From Limnobaculum allomyrinae (GTDB taxonomy: Bacteria > Pseudomonadota > Gammaproteobacteria > Enterobacterales > Enterobacteriaceae): 64,000 nucleotides of DNA. This document shows positions 33,769 through 43,022 of the stretch, in pieces. Every line of letters starts with the position of its first letter. Positions within the stretch are counted from its first letter, which is position 1. Where the stretch lies: contig NZ_JADRCR010000005.1 in the NCBI RefSeq assembly GCF_016649425.1, positions 255,527 to 319,526 on the forward strand, written 5' to 3'. The translations under genes and the position numbers were made by a program. Below the pieces are notes generated by a model. It was not told where the DNA came from, ran no database searches, and saw only the letters and a program-made list of their open reading frames with translations.

Positions 33769-34059
33769 TCAGTCAAATGTATGCTCGCAGTTACGACATT
33801 CATACCGGTCAAACAGTACACCATCCATGACCGACCCAGTAACAGCTCCAGCCGTTGCCCCGGCGACAAACCGTCCCAGCAGAGCACCAATAACCGCCCC
33901 TGTCGCTGTCCCCACTACAGGCAAAACTGAACCAATCGCAGCACCAGTCCCTGCGCCACTGAGAGCGCCAGCCGCTCCGCCGACAATACCTCCCGTCTTC
34001 CTGCCAATATGACGTTCACTTACGCGGTCAGAACCGCATTCCGGGCATATCGTAGTCAT
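33769..34059 (-). CDS. Glycine-zipper protein with split zinc ribbon
   Basis: 96 residues. CPECGSDR at the start and CRNCEHTF at the end form two CxxC pairs, likely one zinc ribbon. Between them lies a long Gly/Ala-rich stretch (GGIVGGAAGALSGAGTGAAI and GAVIGALLGRFVAGATAG) typical of glycine-zipper membrane segments. Similar small proteins are found in phages and accessory regions without known function. It lies immediately after the integrase gene on the same strand, behind a T-tailed hairpin. Confidence 0.75.
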   Translation of the reverse strand: MTTICPECGSDRVSERHIGRKTGGIVGGAAGALSGAGTGAAIGSVLPVVGTATGAVIGALLGRFVAGATAGAVTGSVMDGVLFDRYECRNCEHTFD

Positions 34060-34099
34060 TTTACAATTCTCCTTGATTTCAGTTTGTTAGAAAGCAAAA

Positions 34100-34152
34100 A
34101 GGCACCCGGACGTTAAAGTACGGATGCCTCTTGTGCGTAATTGGTGTACTAC
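34100..34152 (-). terminator. Terminator after the integrase gene and leader of the next gene
   Basis: On the minus strand TACACCAATT is followed by a hairpin (34101-34108 with 34121-34128, one mismatch) and TTTTTGCTTT. It ends the integrase transcript and lies in the leader of the glycine-zipper gene. It shares its plan and the TACACCAATT element with 26776-26834. Confidence 0.6.
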
Positions 34153-34157
34153 ACGAA

Positions 34158-35426
34158 TTATCTGGTCTGCATTGGGTTATTGAGTTTTGCATAATCAAAC
34201 GGACTAATTGTTTCCTCCCGGTTAGCATCAAGAAAGTCGGCCCACCATTGCAGCATCAGCTTACGCTCGTCGATAAACTCCGCTTTATGGATATACGCTG
34301 CGCGTACACCGTTACGCTCCTGATGGCTCATCTGGCGCTCTACGGCATCTTTCGACCACAGTCCCGATTCAATCAAAGAGCTACAGGCCATCGTGCGAAA
34401 GCCGTGACCGCAGACCTCAACTTTCGAGTTATATCCCATCACCCGTAAGGCTGTATTGACCGTGTTTTCACTCATCGGTTTATACGGATCGCGATCGCCA
34501 GTGAATATCAGGTCATATTCACCGCTGATTTGTTTTATCTGTTTCAGGATCTCCAGCGCCTGACTGGAAAGCGGAACCATGTGCGGTGTTTTCATCTTTG
34601 AGCCACGTTCAGAAAACTTCACGCCGGGGATTAGCTCACGTTTAGGCGGTATCACCCACATGGATTTCTTAAAATCAATCTCAGACCAGCGGGCGAAGCG
34701 TAACTCACTGGAACGAATGAATATCAACAGAGTGAATTCTACAGCCAGTCGGGTGAGAGGTTGCCCTTTGTAAACATCAATGCGGGTGATCAGTTCTGAC
34801 AGGCGATGAAGCGGAAGGGCAGGGCGATGCTCACGTTCAACGGTTGCCAGTGCTCCGGCCATATCAATCGCCGGGTTATAGTCAATCATGCCCGACTGCG
34901 CCGCGTATCGCATAACGGCTGAGATACGTTGTTGCAGGCGCGATGCCGTTTCATAAATCTCCTTTGCCTCAGCCTCTTTCACCGGGACGAGAAGATCGGG
35001 GGTTTTCAGCGTTTTGATATCTCGTGAACCGATAGAAGGAAATACATGTGTCTCCAGGCTGGTCAGCACTTTGGCCCGGTGTGCTTCAGACCACTTCTTG
35101 TTGCTGGCGTGCCACCGACGGGCGATTGTTTCAAAGGTATCCGATGCCTCCGAATCCGATTTTTTAGCCCGTTTTTGTTCACAGGGATCGATACCCTGTG
35201 CGATGAGCTTTCTGGCGTCATCGCGCAATGAGCGAGCTTCAGACAGTGAGATATCGGGATAGAGGCCAAGCGCCAGCGTTTTCTCTTTTCCCTGATGGCG
35301 GTAGCGTAGCCGCCAGTAGCGCGAGCCGTTAGGGTGAACCAGCAGATGCATGTTGCCAGTATCTGCCAGTTTGTAGGGTTTTTCATCCGGTTTGGCAGCC
35401 CGGATCTTTGCATCGGTTAATGCCAT
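34158..35426 (-). CDS. P4-type tyrosine integrase
   Basis: 422 residues. The N-terminal DUF4102-type arm-binding domain starts ALTDAKIRAAKPDEKPYKLAD; the core-binding and catalytic domains follow. Catalytic residues are visible: Arg in RSSELRFARWSEID, His-x-x-Arg in GHGFRTMACSSL, His in QMSHQERNGVR and the Tyr nucleophile in AAYIHKAEF. The gene reads away from the tRNA-Phe 3' end, 196 bases from it, the standard layout for P4-like elements that recombine at tRNA genes. It should insert and excise the 14.5-kb element. Confidence 0.95.
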   Translation of the reverse strand: MALTDAKIRAAKPDEKPYKLADTGNMHLLVHPNGSRYWRLRYRHQGKEKTLALGLYPDISLSEARSLRDDARKLIAQGIDPCEQKRAKKSDSEASDTFETIARRWHASNKKWSEAHRAKVLTSLETHVFPSIGSRDIKTLKTPDLLVPVKEAEAKEIYETASRLQQRISAVMRYAAQSGMIDYNPAIDMAGALATVEREHRPALPLHRLSELITRIDVYKGQPLTRLAVEFTLLIFIRSSELRFARWSEIDFKKSMWVIPPKRELIPGVKFSERGSKMKTPHMVPLSSQALEILKQIKQISGEYDLIFTGDRDPYKPMSENTVNTALRVMGYNSKVEVCGHGFRTMACSSLIESGLWSKDAVERQMSHQERNGVRAAYIHKAEFIDERKLMLQWWADFLDANREETISPFDYAKLNNPMQTR

Positions 35427-35446
35427 GACGGGTTTCCTGCATTATG

Positions 35447-35496
35447 TTGAGGGTACAAATATTATCGAATCAGACTATACCCTCAATTGTACCCTC
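35447..35496. promoter_or_regulatory. Putative integrase arm-type sites, right end
   Basis: TTGAGGGTA (35447-35455, inverted) and TACCCTC at 35478-35484 and 35490-35496, the last two 12 bases apart exactly as at the left end (21234, 21246). They lie between the integrase start and the tRNA, overlapping the integrase promoter region. Confidence 0.55.
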
Positions 35497-35584
35497 GCAA
35501 GGGGGTAGATGTGGGTAGAAGCTGATTGAGTTCAGTTGAGATGGACAGGCTGGGGTTTATTGATTTTACTGGGGATATACAAAC

Positions 35585-35611
35585 AAAAACGGACCTCCGT
35601 AGAGGTCCGTT
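35585..35611 (-). terminator. Terminator after tRNA-Phe (element-encoded)
   Basis: On the minus strand ACGGACCTC-TAC-GGAGGTCCGT followed by TTTTTG, 11 bases beyond the tRNA CCA end. As the element inserted at the tRNA end, this terminator came with it, while the ancestral one remains at 21125. Confidence 0.75.
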
Positions 35612-35621
35612 GATATGAATT

Positions 35622-35697
35622 TGGTGCCCGGACTCGGAATCGAACCAAGGACACGGGGATTTTCAATCCCCTGCTCTACCGACTGAGCTATCCGGGC
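35622..35697 (-). tRNA. tRNA-Phe (anticodon GAA)
   Basis: 76 bases including encoded CCA. The acceptor stem GCCCGGA pairs with TCCGGGC; the D-arm GCTC...GAGC, anticodon loop TTGAAAA (GAA), and T-loop GGTTCGAATCC are all intact. The sequence is essentially identical to enterobacterial tRNA-Phe. It is the insertion site of the element on its left. Confidence 0.98.
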
Positions 35698-35708
35698 AGT
35701 GGAGCGAC

Positions 35709-35737
35709 ATTAAACCGGATTACGTGCCGAAGGTCAA
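35709..35737 (-). promoter_or_regulatory. Promoter of tRNA-Phe
   Basis: On the minus strand TTGACC (35737-35732), a 17-base spacer, then TTTAAT (35714-35709). The -10 ends 11 bases before the mature tRNA 5' end. The remaining 300 bases to marC hold no further gene. Confidence 0.8.
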
Positions 35738-36042
35738 ATACTTTAAACCAGTAAGGCTATAAAACGGGGCTAATTGGTTTTTTTTTCATCAGTTTTGTCA
35801 TTAACTTCATAATTTTCAAATCGGCAGAGTAGAGAAATCAGACATGTTTCAGGCTCGGGTTGCTAATAATAATCTGTGATTAGCATGTATACTGCGCAAT
35901 TCAAATGATAACGGTGAGTTATCATTAAGAATGATGAATGCATGATTAGTAAATTGCTGTTAATTCAATATCCGCTAATCTAATGATAATGAAACATCAC
36001 AGGCATTCGGCCTGCGCGATATAAGATGGAACTCCCTAAAGT

Positions 36043-36723
36043 ATGAATGATGTACTGCAAATTATGCACTTGATTGGCCTTGGTTTGGTGTTGCTGATTC
36101 CATTGACCAATCCTTTAACATCGGTAGCGCTGTTTCTCAGTCTGAGCGGTGATATGAGCCGTGAAGAGCGCCATAGTCAGGCTATGATGGCATCATTCTA
36201 TGTGTTTTTGATTCTGGTTATCTCATTCTTCTGCGGTGAGTTGGTGATGCGATTGTTTGGTATCTCAATTCCGGGGCTGCGTATTGCCGGCGGATTAATT
36301 GTGGCTTATATCGGTTTCAGAATGCTGTTTCCTCCGGTGCATCCACCTAAGCCAGAGAAGACAGAAAGCGAAGAGACAAAGGTACTGAAACCGACGACGC
36401 AAAGCATCGCTTTTGTTCCTATTGCTATGCCGAGCACCGCCGGGCCGGGTACTATTGCGATGGTTATTTCTGCAGCATCAACCTGGCATCAGGTAGGTAA
36501 CTATAGTGAATGGATGGTCTATACCGCTGTGGTGCTAGCGGCAGTGATATTATCGCTGGTGTTGTGGGGCTGTTTACGTAGTTCCGATTTGATTATGAAA
36601 GGTGTCGGTAAAAGCGGAATTGAAGCCATCTCCCGGGTTATGGGCTTCCTGCTGGTATGTATGGGCGTTCAGTTTATGATTAATGGTGTATTCGAACTGA
36701 TTAAAACTTATCCCGGAACATAA
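36043..36723 (+). CDS. marC: MarC-family inner-membrane protein
   Basis: 226 residues with six hydrophobic helices. It follows E. coli MarC closely by eye: LIPLTNPLTSVALFLSLSGD, SIPGLRIAGGLIVAYIGFRM, FVPIAMPSTAGPGTIAM and ISRVMGFLLVCMGVQF. MarC is an integral membrane protein; the once-proposed role in multiple antibiotic resistance was not borne out and its substrate is unknown. No marRAB genes are next to it here. It stands alone downstream of tRNA-Phe. Confidence 0.92.
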   Translation: MNDVLQIMHLIGLGLVLLIPLTNPLTSVALFLSLSGDMSREERHSQAMMASFYVFLILVISFFCGELVMRLFGISIPGLRIAGGLIVAYIGFRMLFPPVHPPKPEKTESEETKVLKPTTQSIAFVPIAMPSTAGPGTIAMVISAASTWHQVGNYSEWMVYTAVVLAAVILSLVLWGCLRSSDLIMKGVGKSGIEAISRVMGFLLVCMGVQFMINGVFELIKTYPGT

Positions 36724-36888
36724 TTGATTCAATCCCAAAGAGATAATTTGTTACCTGAGTAACTAATTTATTTGTTCGGTGAAAGGCGTGTTGAAAGCCC
36801 CTTTCATGAGCGATACTATAGGCTCACTTTAATTATATTTGTCGATCGGAACGACAAAACAGACCTCAGATAAATACGGGAAGATGTC

Positions 36889-37479
36889 ATGGAGAAGTGT
36901 CAAAAGTGTGGGAATATGTCGGTCAACGACAACGGAGAGTGCGTTGTTTGTGATGAATCGGCATCCGTCAATCCTTATGCAGTTTCTGCTGCGGTTACCG
37001 ATAGTTTTCCTATCGATGATATTTACTCTACCCCTGAAGCAGAGGAATATTCAAAAATCTTTGTTGGTAGCAAATACTACTCCTTCTTTCCCCATGGTGG
37101 TGACATTCCTAAAAGCTGGAACTGGGCGGCATTTTTTATCGGTGTGTTCTGGTTCATTTATCGCAAAATGTATCTGTATGCCGCGATTTATCTGGGGCTT
37201 GGTTTCCTGTTGACGGGCATTCAGTCAATGCTGGGTATATCCGAGGTGATTACCAACGTTATCAGTATCGGCATGGGCGTCGGGGCTGGTATCCTGGCTA
37301 ACCGTCTGTATAAACAGCATATGGATAAGAAAATTGCCGAAACGCTGGCGGTTGCTCAAAAATCAGAAATTATCCCGGCACTGAAAGCTAAAGGTGGTAC
37401 CAATTTGGTTGGGGCGCTGGTTGCGTTTGGTATCCTGTTCGCCATTATTGTGATGTCGATGTCGGCAATGGGGATTTAA
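36889..37479 (+). CDS. DUF2628 membrane protein with N-terminal zinc ribbon
   Basis: 196 residues. CQKCGN and CVVC near the N terminus (residues 4-24) form a likely zinc ribbon. The DUF2628 block follows: YYSFFPHGGDIPKSWNWAAFFIG and FWFIYRKMYLYA, with three to four membrane helices in the C-terminal 130 residues. The function is unknown. A competing plus-strand frame at 36839-37213 lacks these features. A terminator follows directly. Confidence 0.82.
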   Translation: MEKCQKCGNMSVNDNGECVVCDESASVNPYAVSAAVTDSFPIDDIYSTPEAEEYSKIFVGSKYYSFFPHGGDIPKSWNWAAFFIGVFWFIYRKMYLYAAIYLGLGFLLTGIQSMLGISEVITNVISIGMGVGAGILANRLYKQHMDKKIAETLAVAQKSEIIPALKAKGGTNLVGALVAFGILFAIIVMSMSAMGI

Positions 37480-37501
37480 ATAATTCCGTTTTCGCCACAA
37501 T

Positions 37502-37530
37502 AAAAATGCCGCTTATGCGGCATTTTTATT
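37502..37530. terminator. Bidirectional terminator between convergent genes
   Basis: AAAAATGCCGC and GCGGCATTTTT arms with a four-base loop; T-runs on both strands serve the DUF2628 gene and the convergent antiporter gene. Confidence 0.85.
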
Positions 37531-37543
37531 GGTGACAATATTT

Positions 37544-38962
37544 TTAGATTAGAAAGAATATCACTGTCAGTATCAGGAACAGTGGTATCAGAATACCGAA
37601 CGACCACTTCATATAGCCGAAAAAGCTTGGCATCGCGATGCCGCTTTGCGTGGCAATACTCTTCACCATAAAGTTTGGCGCATTACCAATATAGGTCAGT
37701 GCACCCATAAATACCGAACCCATCGAGATTGCCAGCAGCGTTTGCTGTAATGGCCCCATGAGTGTTGCGGCGTCACCGGCGGCCAGATTAAAGAACACCA
37801 GATAGGTTGGGGCATTATCCAGGAATCCGGACAACGCACCGGATAGCCAGAAGTACATGGCGTTAATTGGTGCACCCTCTGAGTCAGAAACCATGGCAAC
37901 CAGGCCGGCCATATGTCCATCCTGACCTGCCCGCAAAATAGCTAATACCGGGCCGATAGTAATGAAGATTCCGGCAAACAGTTTGCCCACTTCCAGTATA
38001 GGCTCCCAACTAAACTGATTGGCTGAGCGAACCTGTTTAGCGGTTATCATCATCGACAGAGCGGCAATCACCAGTAGCAGAATGTCACGTGTGATATTTT
38101 GCAATTCCATGTGTACACCCAGCACAATGAACTCTACGCCAGATTTCCAGAAGCCGGAGAGTAAAACGCTGCCAACGACCGCCAACAGCAGAATAAAATT
38201 AAATTTACCATACAGGCGTAATTTGGAGTCAGGGGTAGGATCGCGCGCTTCAATTTCATCTTCACGTTTGTAATAGTGGCTGTCTACCAGATAGAACAGC
38301 GCCAGCAAGACCAGCGTGCTGATTAAAACCGGTAGTAGCATATGTTTGGCAGTCCAGAAAAAGTCGACACCTTTCAGAAAGCCGATGAATAGTGGTGGAT
38401 CTCCCAGCGGCGTGAGCCCTCCACCAATATTAGCCACCAAAAATATAAAGAAGATAATCACATGTACCCGGTGCTTACGGTTATCGTTTGCTCTGATAAG
38501 CGGACGAATCAACAGCATTGCTGCACCGGTGGTTCCCATCAGTGAAGCAAGAATCGCTCCGATGGCCAGTAGGGCGGTATTTAGTTTAGGTGAGCCATGC
38601 AGATTGCCTTTCACTAAAATGCCGCCAGACACGGTAAACAGGGCGAACAGTAAGATAATAAAAGGAATGTACTCAGCCAGAATGGCATGAGCGACTAACC
38701 CAACGCTGGTTCCCATACCGAAAGTAATCGTAAATGGAATAAGAAACAGCACTGACCATAACGCGGTGATTTTACCGAAATGATGATGCCAGATAGTAGG
38801 GATAAGCAAGGGGCACAGTGCAATCGACAACAGAATACCGACAAATGGAATACCCCATCCCAGACTCAATGTTGAACCATCAATATCTGCTGCAAAACTG
38901 GTAGCAGGTATCATCAAGCCAGACAAAAGGCATAATAGTTTTAATAATAATGGACGGGACAT
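37544..38962 (-). CDS. Sodium:proton antiporter-like ion transporter (NhaD/CitM superfamily)
   Basis: 472 residues with an N-terminal signal-like helix (LLKLLCLLSGLMIPATSFA) and about eleven further hydrophobic segments. Landmarks are STLSLGWGIPFVGILLSIAL, MGTTGAAMLLIRPLIRAN, VANIGGGLTPLGDPPLFIGF and SGALSGFLDNAPTYLVFFNL; the GGxxTPxGDPP and LDNAPT half-repeats are typical of the ion transporter superfamily that includes NhaD. Probably exchanges sodium and protons at the inner membrane; the substrate is inferred from the family. Single gene with its own spacer upstream. Confidence 0.85.
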   Translation of the reverse strand: MSRPLLLKLLCLLSGLMIPATSFAADIDGSTLSLGWGIPFVGILLSIALCPLLIPTIWHHHFGKITALWSVLFLIPFTITFGMGTSVGLVAHAILAEYIPFIILLFALFTVSGGILVKGNLHGSPKLNTALLAIGAILASLMGTTGAAMLLIRPLIRANDNRKHRVHVIIFFIFLVANIGGGLTPLGDPPLFIGFLKGVDFFWTAKHMLLPVLISTLVLLALFYLVDSHYYKREDEIEARDPTPDSKLRLYGKFNFILLLAVVGSVLLSGFWKSGVEFIVLGVHMELQNITRDILLLVIAALSMMITAKQVRSANQFSWEPILEVGKLFAGIFITIGPVLAILRAGQDGHMAGLVAMVSDSEGAPINAMYFWLSGALSGFLDNAPTYLVFFNLAAGDAATLMGPLQQTLLAISMGSVFMGALTYIGNAPNFMVKSIATQSGIAMPSFFGYMKWSFGILIPLFLILTVIFFLI

Positions 38963-39241
38963 TAGCGGTTGCTCCGGTAACCAATATATAAAAATGAAAA
39001 ATCGTTTCAGTATTTGAGCAAAAATAAGGTGCCCCTGTCAAAATACTGACGGCATCTGGTTTTTGCTGGTGTAGGAGATAGTTCGTTTGTAATAACGATT
39101 TGTAAAATATATGACTTGATAAGATAAACGCTTTGGAATAGCACAATATATACCGTTAACTATTATCTTTTTACAACTCGTTACTGCGGTTATTTATACA
39201 CCTAAAGCAACGAGTTAGTGGTATGTTTCATCAAATTTTAA

Positions 39242-39967
39242 TCAATCAAGAATGTTGATATCAACCGTAGTGTAAGAACCATCAGGCAGCATCATTAACG
39301 TCATATCCGCTTTTTGGCTATGGTTTAACACGCGTTGGACGTTAAGGGCATCGGAAGTTTCAAAGAAATTTTCGGCATCCTGATAGCTTAATCCACCCTT
39401 CATTTTTCGTTCAATCAGACGCTGCTTCAGATTTTCTATTGGGCTGGTAATAAAAATACTGTAATCACACAGAGTAATCAGTTCCTGCCAGCCAGGTTCT
39501 TTCAACAATAACCAGTTGCCTTCAATCACCAGAATAGGGGACGTAACCTCAATGGCATTATGCAGCGGATCGTGAAGATTGCGGTCATAAGCAGGCCAAC
39601 GGGCTTCCGGCTGTTGTAATGTCGCTATGTAGTCTTTGAGCAGCCCCAAATCAAAGGTTTCGGGTGCACCTTTACGGGCTCGAAGGTTATGCTCATCCAG
39701 ATAGCTGTTATAACGGTGGAAGCCATCCATCGGCAGCCCTTGCAGGTCTTTTAGTGCCATATCCTGACGAGACAAGATTTGCCAAAAGCTGGTCAGGGTT
39801 GATTTACCAATACCAGGAGGCGCTGCAAGAAAGACAATTAGCCGCTGTTTTTTACGACGTTGGAATTCAGTCAACATTCGCAGCAAAGGCAGATGAAGAT
39901 CCCGTATATCCTTATCCGGAAATGTGGCGATATAGCTAAGGCCATTAATATCCAATTCCACATTCAT
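39242..39967 (-). CDS. yggC: YggC-like P-loop kinase
   Basis: 241 residues. Walker A AAPPGIGKSTLTSFW lies at about residue 45, followed by DGFHRYN and the lid region LKQRLIERKMKGGLSYQDA. The layout is that of the uridine kinase/pantothenate kinase-like family, in which E. coli YggC and FrcK-type sugar kinases fall. The substrate is unproven. The C-terminal end TLMMLPDGSYTTVDINIL closes the fold. No partner transporter genes are adjacent. Confidence 0.8.
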   Translation of the reverse strand: MNVELDINGLSYIATFPDKDIRDLHLPLLRMLTEFQRRKKQRLIVFLAAPPGIGKSTLTSFWQILSRQDMALKDLQGLPMDGFHRYNSYLDEHNLRARKGAPETFDLGLLKDYIATLQQPEARWPAYDRNLHDPLHNAIEVTSPILVIEGNWLLLKEPGWQELITLCDYSIFITSPIENLKQRLIERKMKGGLSYQDAENFFETSDALNVQRVLNHSQKADMTLMMLPDGSYTTVDINILD

Positions 39968-40097
39968 CAGTATATTCCTTTAATACTGTGGTGACGGAAA
40001 ACCATCTGTCGTCACGGTTTGGTTGTTGAGTGATTGAAAAACTTAAACAGAATAATATCAGGTTTTGTACGTTTGCCTGTGATGGTTCGCATCCATT

Positions 40098-40132
40098 AAA
40101 AAACCGGCAATACGATTGTTCGCCGGTTTTGT
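40098..40132 (-). terminator. Terminator of the mutY-yggX-mltC unit
   Basis: AAAACCGGC (40100-40108) pairs with GCCGGTTTT (40122-40130); on the minus strand the hairpin is followed by a TTAA-rich tail. It lies 27 bases after the small membrane gene. Confidence 0.7.
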
Positions 40133-40156
40133 GCAATATCGCTCAGTAGTCTGAGA

Positions 40157-40297
40157 TTATTCCTGGTTGTTTTGTTGCTTGTTTTCTAATTTTTGTTGTT
40201 GTGCTGCCATTTTTTCACGCTGGCGCCTTTGCCAAAAAATAACGATAGCGACGGCAACAACGATGCCAATAATTTGCGGTAAGCTGATACCACCCAT
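40157..40297 (-). CDS. Small membrane protein (46 aa)
   Basis: From ATG 40297 (AAGGA upstream) the peptide MGGISLPQIIGIVVAVAIVI is one hydrophobic helix followed by a basic, Gln-rich tail (FWQRRQREKMAAQQQ). It resembles a single-pass anchor of unknown purpose. The gene lies 64 bases after mltC on the same strand. A longer frame from 40354 lacks a site. Confidence 0.55.
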   Translation of the reverse strand: MGGISLPQIIGIVVAVAIVIFWQRRQREKMAAQQQKLENKQQNNQE

Positions 40298-40361
40298 AAC
40301 AGAATTCCTTATTGTTGGGTTTATGCCGCTGACAGTTTGAACTGGCAGCGGCATGAGCGGA

Positions 40362-41453
40362 TTATCTCCGGTAATTTTTCTGTGCCGTATTCACTTTATT
40401 CAAGTAATTACGTGATTCAGCCGATGGATGCTTGGTAGTCAGTGTCTCATACACATCACCCGGCGACATACGGTTAATCACATCCGGTGCTTTGTTTCGA
40501 TCGCTGGAGAACACTCGCAACACGCTACCGGCACCACCGTTATAGGCGGTAATAACCGCATAGCGGCGCGATGTAGGGTTAGTAATTCCACCCAGATAGC
40601 TGTTTTGCAGAATCGACAGATAAGCGGTACCGGTATCAATATTGTTTTCCGGATCGAACAGGAAGTTACGACTCGGTTGTCCTGATTTACCCTGCATTTT
40701 AAAGACGTCACGGCCAGCGGTATGTTGCATTACCTGCATCAGACCCAGTGCGTCGGAACGGCTGACGGCATAAGGGTTAAAGCTGGATTCGGTCTGCATA
40801 ATTGCCAGAATCAGTGACTCTTCAACGTTATATTTACGGGCGGCTTTACGTACCAATGGCAGATATTTATGGGCACGTTTATCCAGGTGGTTTGCGACCA
40901 ATGGAATATCCACCGACCAGATTACCCGCAGTCCTGATGAACGCTTCTTCAGTTTAGTCTGAATGATATAGTCAGCAAAATGCGTGGCGCGCCATTGCCA
41001 GCGAATAGTATTGCCATCCTGATCCAGTACCTGACCATACAGGAACGGTTCTTTACTGATCTGAATATCGTTAGCGTCAGAATAAAGATCGGTGGTTTGC
41101 GGATCTTCACCCATCAATAAGGTGGTAATAATAGCCTGACGCAGGCTGGCTTCCGGGTTCTCTGTCGCCAGCGTTTCCACGGTAATCACACCGGCATCGA
41201 AGTTAATATGGCTACGGGTACGATACTGATCGGTATATTTCACATAGTCTTTCGGCCCGGCAATCAGGACTTCATGCATACCCCAGATGTTTTCGACGTT
41301 ATGGGCAAACTGGCCCATCATAATATCGAAGGCATTGGTGTCTTTAATATATTTATCATCATCCTGAGGTTTTTTCTTACTGCCGCCTCCACACGAGACC
41401 AGCAAGGGCGCTATCAGCAGTAGCGCGCAGATTTTTTTTAAATTAATGATCAT
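40362..41453 (-). CDS. mltC: Membrane-bound lytic murein transglycosylase C
   Basis: 363 residues. The lipoprotein signal [14 protein letters not shown] has its lipobox Cys at residue 21. A DUF3393 N-terminal domain spans about 40-190 and the SLT lysozyme-like domain about 195-360, with catalytic Glu in [17 protein letters not shown] and the conserved ALGLMQVM and ITAYNGG blocks. It cleaves peptidoglycan between MurNAc and GlcNAc, producing 1,6-anhydromuropeptides, anchored in the outer membrane. It lies downstream of yggX in the conserved mutY-yggX-mltC order. Confidence 0.97.
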   Translation of the reverse strand: MIINLKKICALLLIAPLLVSCGGGSKKKPQDDDKYIKDTNAFDIMMGQFAHNVENIWGMHEVLIAGPKDYVKYTDQYRTRSHINFDAGVITVETLATENPEASLRQAIITTLLMGEDPQTTDLYSDANDIQISKEPFLYGQVLDQDGNTIRWQWRATHFADYIIQTKLKKRSSGLRVIWSVDIPLVANHLDKRAHKYLPLVRKAARKYNVEESLILAIMQTESSFNPYAVSRSDALGLMQVMQHTAGRDVFKMQGKSGQPSRNFLFDPENNIDTGTAYLSILQNSYLGGITNPTSRRYAVITAYNGGAGSVLRVFSSDRNKAPDVINRMSPGDVYETLTTKHPSAESRNYLNKVNTAQKNYRR

Positions 41454-41483
41454 TTTTTAATGGCGCATTATTCAAAACAAAGA

Positions 41484-41756
41484 TTATTGGCTTGGTGGTG
41501 TGTAACCATCGATGTGGACATCTTTACCTTCAAACAGGAAATTTACCATTTCCTGTTCCAGTAATTTGCGGTGTTCCGGGTCCATCATATTTAATTTCTT
41601 TTCATTGATGAGCATCGTTTGTTTACTCATCCATAGCGCCCATGCTTCTTTCGAAATCTCGTTAAAAATCCGTTTGCCTAATTCACCAGGATAAAGCTGG
41701 AAGTCTTGCCCGTCGGCTTCTTTTTGCAGGTAAGTACAGAAAATGGTTCTGCTCAT
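41484..41756 (-). CDS. yggX: Fe(II)-trafficking/oxidative-damage protection protein YggX
   Basis: 90 residues from [20 protein letters not shown], the canonical start with its single Cys at position 7; the frame opens 15 codons earlier inside mutY. The conserved [19 protein letters not shown] and [13 protein letters not shown] are present. YggX protects iron-sulfur clusters from oxidative damage in Salmonella and E. coli and is regulated with mutY in those species. The start codon is one base after the mutY stop region, indicating translational coupling. Confidence 0.96.
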   Translation of the reverse strand: MSRTIFCTYLQKEADGQDFQLYPGELGKRIFNEISKEAWALWMSKQTMLINEKKLNMMDPEHRKLLEQEMVNFLFEGKDVHIDGYTPPSQ

Positions 41757-41757
41757 G

Positions 41758-42813
41758 CTAATCCTCGTGTTCATTTTTAAGCTGATTAAGTAATCGTTCA
41801 ACTGGCGTTGCCAGCCCGACGGATGGCGGTTGAGTCAGGTTGTACCATATACCCTGACTCTGTTCCTGACAGCGCTGACCGGGCACCATATTAAGCAACA
41901 TCGGCGTAATATCCAGGTGGAAATGGCTGAAAGTATGGCGAAAAGCCGTCTGCTGTTTTAAATCATCGGCAGACATTCCTCGTTGTTCCAGCCAGTGAGT
42001 CAGCGAGCTCCAATCGCTAAACTGAGGAAAGCAGTAAAGACCTCCCCAGAGCCCGACATCCGGTCGTTGTTCCAGCCAGACTTTATCATTGTTCTTAAGT
42101 AACAGGAACCATGCGTTTTTCTCCGGTATTTTTTGTTTTGGTTTTTTTCCCGGATAGTCAGCCCAGCTCTGATTGGCGTAGGCGATACAACCTGAATTGA
42201 GTGGACATAATTCACACTTAGGACGAGAGCGAGTACAGACCAGCGCACCAAGATCCATCATGGCCTGATTGAATTGAGCGACGCCTTCTGACGGGGTGAC
42301 TTCAGTACTGATGTCCCAAAGGCGTTTTTCCACCTCCTTTTTCCCCGGCCAGCCTTCTACGGCATAGCAACGGGCGATGACCCGTTTTACGTTGCCATCA
42401 AGAATCGGATAGTGCTGATTAAGCGATAGGGAGAGTATGGCTCCCGCGGTAGAACGGCCAATGCCCGGCAGGTTGTGTACGGTGTCAAAATCCGTTGGAA
42501 AAACGCCCTGATATTGCAGGGCAATGGTTTTTGCTGCTTTATGCAGATTACGCGCTCTGGCGTAATAGCCTAGCCCTGTCCAGAGATGCAATACCTCATC
42601 CGTAGGTGCCGCCGCCAGAGCGTTAATATCAGGGAATTGAGCAATAAAACGCTGAAAATAAGGGATAACAGTAGTGACCTGCGTTTGTTGCAGCATGACT
42701 TCAGAAAGCCAGACATGATACGGCGTTTTTTCAATTTGCCAGGGAAGGGTCTTACGGCCAAACTTTTGGTACCAGTTCAAAACAGCCTGTGCAAATGGTT
42801 TTGCTTGCATCAT
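41758..42813 (-). CDS. mutY: Adenine DNA glycosylase MutY
   Basis: 351 residues. The helix-hairpin-helix region [19 protein letters not shown] carries the lysine/glycine loop, the catalytic Glu/Asp lie in EVMLQQTQV and the region around LDGNVKRV, and the iron-sulfur loop reads [10 protein letters not shown]. The C-terminal Nudix-like domain (about 230-350) recognises 8-oxoguanine. It excises adenine opposite 8-oxoG. It is divergent from trmB, as in E. coli, and the first gene of mutY-yggX-mltC. Confidence 0.97.
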   Translation of the reverse strand: MMQAKPFAQAVLNWYQKFGRKTLPWQIEKTPYHVWLSEVMLQQTQVTTVIPYFQRFIAQFPDINALAAAPTDEVLHLWTGLGYYARARNLHKAAKTIALQYQGVFPTDFDTVHNLPGIGRSTAGAILSLSLNQHYPILDGNVKRVIARCYAVEGWPGKKEVEKRLWDISTEVTPSEGVAQFNQAMMDLGALVCTRSRPKCELCPLNSGCIAYANQSWADYPGKKPKQKIPEKNAWFLLLKNNDKVWLEQRPDVGLWGGLYCFPQFSDWSSLTHWLEQRGMSADDLKQQTAFRHTFSHFHLDITPMLLNMVPGQRCQEQSQGIWYNLTQPPSVGLATPVERLLNQLKNEHED

Positions 42814-43022
42814 ATAAATGTGACATTTCTCGGAGAATAAAACAGATGGCGTGATTCCAGCACAGACATTAGCCAGAGTAAACCTTAACCTGAAATAATC
42901 ATCAGGAATAACCCAAATGGTTTGTCGCGGATTGTTTAAGGATTAAGGCAATATAGGGTATGATGCCAGCCTGAAATTTTTATATTCATCATTAACAGCG
43001 GCCGGTATAAACAGAATTTTTT

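Noticed and set aside
36839..37213. 124-codon ORF overlapping the DUF2628 gene
   Set aside because: Different frame of a gene with clear zinc-ribbon and DUF2628 features; it is a shadow.
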